The notes under the pieces are model-generated. The model saw only the letters and a list, made by a program, of their open reading frames with translations, did not search any database and was not told where the DNA came from. Below are positions 58,794 through 64,000 of a stretch of 64,000 nt of DNA, one piece after another (position 1 is the stretch's first letter; each line of letters begins with the position of its first letter). The position numbers were made by a program, and so were the translations under genes. Source of the stretch: Pristionchus mayeri (Eukaryota > Nematoda > Chromadorea > Rhabditida > Neodiplogasteridae); NCBI GenBank assembly GCA_036245805.1, contig BTRK01000006.1, positions 19,252,365 through 19,316,364 of the forward strand, given 5' to 3'.

Positions 58794-60028
58794 TATGATA
58801 GTAACTCAAAAAATCTCGATTTGTGTTCACTTTCATCGTTGTCATCACAAACTTTGGCACGTCGCTTTCAACGTTTTTAACGAGTAGGCTATATCTGCAA
58901 AATATTTGCTAGTCTCGATTAAACAGCCTTTGATGAGTAAACCTTTGGGCATATATCAATGCATTTCATTCAAATGAACTCACTTAAACACTCTGATTTT
59001 ATTTACATATTCGTCATTCGTAATCATTCGGAGACTGAACTCGACTCCGTCCACCTTAAAACTACCATTTAACAAAATCGACGTTGCAAATTTGCGCCTT
59101 CGTAGTATAATGTTGATACCATGTTTAATTTTTCTTTCAAATTTTACAATTTCAATAAATAGACTGACGGTTTTGGTTTCGGAGTCTCTTGTACCAATGT
59201 GGAGCTCGATCGTATGCAGTGACGTCGGAGCGTCCAATGACTTGATTGAACCCTGAATATATACAAATAATTTTTTTTTTTCAGCTCCCATATAATCAAA
59301 TTGTGATGTTTTTCGATTCCCAAACATATTTTCAGATAAATCGATCAAAATATACTTTTTTAAGTGCTGAGTTTTCCATCTTCAGTGCACAAATTTCTGA
59401 CTTGGCTCTCGCATTCTCAAGCTCGAGTTGTTTCAGACGTTCTAGAAGGGCCTCGTCATAGTCGTCCATTCAGAACCTGATCATTGAAGTACAGAAATGA
59501 ACATGGTTGCATATTTAATAGGAGATACCCAATATGTAATTTAGTGTACAGCTTTAGACTTTTGCAAAGCCAGAGACTGGACAATGAAAATTGGCTATGT
59601 CCAACCATCTTGTTTCAAGAAGATCTAAAATAGAACGTGCCAAAATTTGGGGAGTATCCCTAATCACTTTCACAGAAGTAATATTTCCCTCATTTCGAAT
59701 TTTTTTGGGTTTTTTTTTGAAAATGTTCTGAGACCTTGTTGAATGTCATAGATGAGAGTGTGGAAAGAATAGAGATATTTCAAATCACTGTTATTTACAG
59801 TAGCATTTAATGATCCATACGGTACGACATACTCAAAAGCTCTATTTATCAATATATTTACATTTTTATTGTTATAATTATGCACTCTTTTTAGCACTGT
59901 GAGTTTGGGAATCGAGGTTTGGGAAGGGTACATATGCACAGTCATTATGGTACTGTTCGATGGGACGAATCGGGAATGCGAATAAATATACGTACAATTA
60001 TGACTAAGATATCAAGTGTACCCCCTAA

Positions 60029-62063
60029 TTATCCCCAGTCATTATCCGACACTTCCGGCCTATTCTCTTCATCGGCCTCTGCTTGAGCGTACATCGCTTC
60101 CCTTTCGGCCTCGTACCTGAGGAAGATCAAATATTAACAATTTATCATCCTAAAATATAGATAATGGTCTCGCGTACCACTCATCGTCGCGCTCGTAGTA
60201 GTCATCGTAATCTACAATTAATTATTTAATTTAGAATAAATATTTTTATTATTTATTGTGTACTATAATTAGGTTGGGATAAAGAATATGTAAAATATAT
60301 GTATAGGCCCATCTGTTTAAAAAAATGAATCCGGCGTACCATGATCTCTACTGCGTGATCCAAATCCTCCCCGGGACTCTCCTCGACTGGTAGACCCCAG
60401 TGCATTGGGAGAGCCGATGCAGGCACTCGCCAATCTGCAAACAATGTATTGCCCACTCCACATGGAATTATGGATGTTGAAACGAATATATCTCAATAAT
60501 CGGCTATCACAGGATTTTAACGAGTTAGTAAACTAGCTAATTTAAGTTGGGGTTGCTGTGTGTTTATCGAGGTTATGCTCAGTTACTAGGTTCTCCAAAG
60601 CTCAAATTTAGGATTTTCGATAGTTTTGATCAAGCGTACCGCTCATTAGGATAGGCTAAACGATAGCGATATTGCGGGCCCGTAACAATCGAGGGAGAGG
60701 TAGCGGGCCCGCTACCTATCGCTACATATCGTTACGTTAGCTTTCCCGCTCGGACAGGGCCGCGGTCATCTCCTCGCCGCGCGCTCTAACTTCACCGGGT
60801 CAGAGAGAGCGGGAGGAGGCGAGGGAGAGAGGCAGAGCAGGGGCGTGATACGTAGCTATACGTAGCGATATGTAGCGGGCTCGCTACCTCTCCCTCAGAG
60901 GTCACGGGCCCGCTATCGCCAGGCGCGTTTTAGAGGGCCCGTTATTATCGAATTGCCAACACTACCGCTCATTGACGAGTGCTTTCGTCCCTTCACTCAG
61001 CTTCTTGTACTCTCCCGTCATCAGCAGCTCATTCTGCAGCAGTCGAGGATCGCGCCATCGCTGCAGCAGAGACTGAAAGAGAAACGATATGGGGGATATC
61101 ATATGCAGGAGACATATATGTATGTATCCTTTCATCGAAATATATTTATCATATATGTCTTTGAGTCACTTGAATATGTACAGCCAAGTAGACCGAAACA
61201 TGTTGCAAACGATTTCAGAATTCACATAATGCAATAATTGTGGACTGACCGACTGAACGAGCTTCAGATTGTAGAGGTCCGAGGCGACTCTGAAAATTGT
61301 CGCCCTATTCAGTTCGTTTCTTTCGAAGTCGATGAGAAACAGCTCGATGCGACGGTTCAACTGAAAGAAACCGTTGACTGAACCACAGTTGTTAAGGTTG
61401 CAACATACGAATACGATACTTATCCGGAGATTTCATTGTCCAATATTTGTTTTCCATGCCCTATATAATTCACACCTCTGGCATCTCGAATCTGCTGGCC
61501 ATCTTGAGCAGCTTCATGTAGTTGAGTGCAGTGATTGGCTTGTCCGTTGGATGAATCACTAGGAGAAGTTCCTCGAAATCCTCCGGAGATATGTCATCGT
61601 CCTTCAAATGGAGAAATGATACTCCAGTTAAATGACCTGACGGAAACGTGTTTGTGCTCAACCAACTTTTAGTTGACCCCCACTGGTTCAGTAAGTGAAT
61701 GGCACAATTATCGACGAACCTTGATCGGATATCGTCCCTCTTGCTTCTCTCTCATATCCGCTCGGAAATAGGCGCGAAAGTAGAGACTCCACATGGACAG
61801 ATACTGTGCGGATACACCGAATTCCTGGAAATTAGAGGAATCATTATATAGGAGTGATGGCCAGAAAATTGAGAAAGGCTTCGATTGGCCTTCAACCAGA
61901 TGACAAATTCTGACCACGTTTGGCTGATACAATAGTTCGGTGCAAAAGTGATTTATGGACCTACCTTGTTCTTCACGACCACAACAGTTGACCAATCGTC
62001 TTCAATGTCCACCAGAGATATTTTCTGCACTACCACTGCGATTTGCACACGGTAGATGCTATC
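60029..62063 (-). CDS. BTB/POZ protein, array copy 4, 5' end not seen
   Basis: Eight exons: 61965-62063, 61720-61824, 61476-61601, 61250-61360, 60966-61072, 60340-60434, 60178-60211 and 60029-60116. They encode the region before BTB (IYRVQIAVVVQKISLVDIED), the BTB core (EFGVSAQYLSMWSLYFRAYF, EDFEELLLVIHPTDKPITAL, LLKMASRFEMPEV), the extension (RRIELFLIDFERNELNRA, LQRWRDPRLLQNELL), a Gly/Arg/Ser-rich stretch (RGESRGGFGSRSRD) and an acidic tail ending SDNDWG-stop. All phases agree and no lesion was seen. The first five exons would lie upstream, beyond the palindromic element that starts at 62100 and runs off the window. Confidence 0.75.
60648..60963. mobile_element. MULE-like MITE, 316 bp, 10-bp TSD
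   Basis: Flanked by ACCGCTCATT on both sides (60638-60647 and 60964-60973). Interior shares GCGGGCCCGCTACCTATCGC-type units with 1278-1731. TSDs of 9-10 bp are typical of Mutator-like elements. It inserted exactly at an exon/intron boundary of BTB copy 4. Confidence 0.8.
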
Positions 62064-62099
62064 CTGAAGTGTTGCATCTTATTCAACATCTCAACCAAT

Positions 62100-64000
62100 A
62101 TATCACGTGTATTATGAGTCAGTGGAGGTGTGCGGGAACATTTATAAAAAAATTGTTCCTGATTTCACTCATATTATAGTGTTAGAATACCCTAGACGCA
62201 AGTTTTCGAAAAATATGGGTCATAGGTCCCAAAGCCGGCTTTAAGGAATTTTCCGGTTTTGCACCCGGCTTACCAGTATTTCAGCTCCCAGATGTGCTAG
62301 AGAGATGGCATTGGGCTCAAAATGATCGGAAAATTATTTCCAGAAACTATTCTGTTGAAATTATTTTTGAAAACTCGGAAAGAAAAAAGTTATGCCCAAA
62401 ATATCGTTTTTCTGTGCAGAAAACAATTTTTTTCTCTACCTAGAGGTGGCCTTGTCATGGATTTTCTTTTCAAAAATAGTAAGTAGAAGTCTATAGGTAC
62501 ACATCAAAAATACTTTCGAAAAACTCAACCATGCCTTCAATGTGGATATTTCTGGTCAAACATGAAAAATTTAAAAAATTTGAAAATTCAATTTTTCCTA
62601 ATCTCCACCAATTCTTTCTCTTAGATTTGAATTAATGTTAAAACTTCGTTTATAACAAAAAAAATCATGCATACATTGTTTGCGGACAATTACAAGTGAG
62701 AACGGTGAAAGTGGGGTTCCACTTCCACCTCCACATGAAAATCATCGTCTTCCTCATCTTCTTCTGACTCCGCTGCTCTTCTGTGTACTCTCAGCTTTGG
62801 CATCGCTGTTCTGAGAGTGTTTATCACAAGTCTTCTGAGAGATCGCAGGTGCCGTTTGATAAACTGTTCAAACTGCTTCAATCTCTTCCAAACTTTGAGG
62901 GTTGATGTATCTAAGGTCATGACATTTTATTTTGACTTGGTGTGGCCGAGATATCAAAATCGCCTAAAAGCCGGCTTTCGCATTTTTGAAAATTCAAAAA
63001 TTCATAACTTCCTTCAACGTTGAGCAAGTCGTTCGTTAAAAACAGAGAAATGTCGGGCAATAGAGAAATGTTGTTCGTTGAGATGAACAATTTTACTGTT
63101 GAGCACTTCTCAAGAAAACAAAGACGAAATATCGATTATCTGAAAAAAAATATTTTTTTGAATTTTTTTTGTCAAAAAATTGCCGGCTCCTGAAATTTTT
63201 CGCTAAAACTGCATGAGATTGTTACAGATTCGGAATCTACGTACTTTACTGCTACGGAAAATCTATTTCCCATTTCTTATAGACTGTTCTATTTTTTGCT
63301 GAAAAGCGTCAAATGATGAGATCTTGATGAACTTTTTCACTTAACTTGCCAGTTTCTTTAGTTTTTGGAAGAAATATGGTTTGTTTTGTGCACTAAATAG
63401 CATATGTGTTACATACAAACATTTTTTAAAACTTTTAACCGGTCCCGGCCGAAATGTAAAAATTTCGATTTTTCGAACCTTGAATTTTCGATTTTTCGAA
63501 GTTCAGGAATATAACCATATTATATGCTAAAATTGATCTGCGACTCATATAAAAGTGAATAACACATTATTGGGTACCAAAAAAGTGTATATGGCGAAAA
63601 TTGTAGTCTTGTCTAAATTTCAGCTTCTAAAAAAACGAAAATATTTTAATGTGCGTATTCAGTGAAATCATGTTATAAAATCGCTCGAAATTGATTATAT
63701 ATGATGTGTAAATTGTTTTTAGCTTATAATATGGTTATATTCCTGAACTTCGAAAAAATCGAAAATTCAAGGTTCGAAAAATCGAAATTTTTACATTTCG
63801 GCCGGGACCGGTTAAAAGTTTTAAAAAATGTTTGTATGTAACACATATGCTATTTAGTGCACAAAACAAACCATATTTCCTCCAAAAACTAAAGAAACGG
63901 GCAAGTTAACTGAAAAAGTTCATCAAGATCTCATCATTTGACGCTTTTCAGCAAAAAAATGGAACAGTCTATAAGAAATGGGCGATAGATTTTCCGTAGC
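62100..64000. mobile_element. Left part of a large palindromic element
   Basis: Begins ATCACGTGTATTATGAGTCA, the end motif shared with 11053, 41369 and 47150. A palindrome centred near 63620 has arms of at least 380 bp that continue past the window end (63240 GCTACGGAAAATCTAT pairs with the last bases). The right terminus is outside the window. Confidence 0.7.
62690..62920 (-). CDS. Element-internal 76-aa frame
   Basis: An ATG frame with a basic N-terminal half (WKRLKQFEQFIKRHLRSLRR) and an acidic, His-containing end (ESEEDEEDDDFHVEVEVEPH). A diverged copy of its first half lies at 36760-36860, so the segment predates at least one transposition. No known domain. Confidence 0.35.
   Translation of the reverse strand: MTLDTSTLKVWKRLKQFEQFIKRHLRSLRRLVINTLRTAMPKLRVHRRAAESEEDEEDDDFHVEVEVEPHFHRSHL

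Larger units (their letters stand above)
56170..59469 (-). pseudogene. BTB/POZ protein, array copy 3, decaying
   Basis: The N-terminal exons are good: 59356-59469 (MDDYDEALLERLKQLELENA), 59169-59252, 58984-59054 (VDGVEFSLRM), 58831-58894, 58352-58489 and 57197-57292. The next exon (57064-57150) is 18 bp shorter than in its paralogs and lacks the GRYPIK end. The BTB exon (about 56868-56957; SPKDFEELLLVISPSEK) loses homology after KQI and has GAG where paralogs have a CAG acceptor. The two exons of the ERIELFLIDFER region are missing. Short relics of the tail remain (AKACIDQPSVFVKN near 56410-56460, ENEVDDDNW near 56170). A mariner-type element and a hairpin MITE sit in its introns. Confidence 0.65.

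Overview
The window looks like nuclear DNA from a nematode. Coding sequence lies in short exons separated by small introns with GT or GC donors and (T)nCAG or TTTTAG acceptors. The gene content consists of expanded BTB, RING and homeodomain families among many Tc1/mariner-, hAT- and MULE-like elements and large palindromes. A diplogastrid (Pristionchus-like) worm would fit, but that is inference. No bacterial operon, rRNA or CRISPR array was seen. Every multi-exon model below was joined by eye from splice signals, reading phase and paralog comparison.

Layout. 0-7 kb holds the 3' part of an unknown minus-strand gene, MITEs and a four-helix membrane protein gene (5060-6122). 7-12 kb holds foldback transposons and an inverted duplication of a homeodomain-RING gene, both copies damaged. 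12-16 kb holds a zinc-finger-like fragment and exon remnants that include a phosphatidylinositol-transfer-protein pseudogene. 16.6-19 kb holds further homeodomain-RING copies. 19-24 kb is rich in repeats (LINE fragment, MITE, tandem repeats, a possible RG-rich gene). 24.4-46.7 kb is the core of the homeodomain-RING array, interrupted by palindromic transposons of about 4 kb and 5 kb. 47-48.4 kb is another palindrome. 48.4-62.1 kb is a tandem array of four minus-strand BTB/POZ genes. 62.1 kb to the end is the left part of another palindromic element.

The most unusual content is the first gene family. One protein combines an N-terminal homeodomain, split over three exons with phase-0 introns, with one or two C-terminal RING fingers. 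Type A (homeodomain, Q/P-rich linker, one RING) is at 8.5, 10.4 and 17.2 kb, with fragments at 11.9 and 16.7 kb. Type B (homeodomain, short acidic linker, two RINGs) is intact at 37.0-39.3 and 40.9-45.3 kb. It is broken at 24.5-25.7 kb, where there are two homeodomains. At 36.0-36.5 kb only the RINGs remain and they are damaged. At 46.15-46.66 kb a RING-RING gene starts inside the linker. Single RING exons lie at 18.7 and 35.2 kb. The architecture suggests a DNA-binding ubiquitin ligase. I know of no described family with this arrangement.

The BTB array encodes proteins with an N-terminal coiled coil, a beta-rich region that may be MATH-like, a BTB domain split over several exons, and a C-terminal tail that is Gly/Arg-rich and then acidic. 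BTB proteins are often Cullin-3 substrate adaptors, so both major families here could belong to the ubiquitin system. That link is inference.
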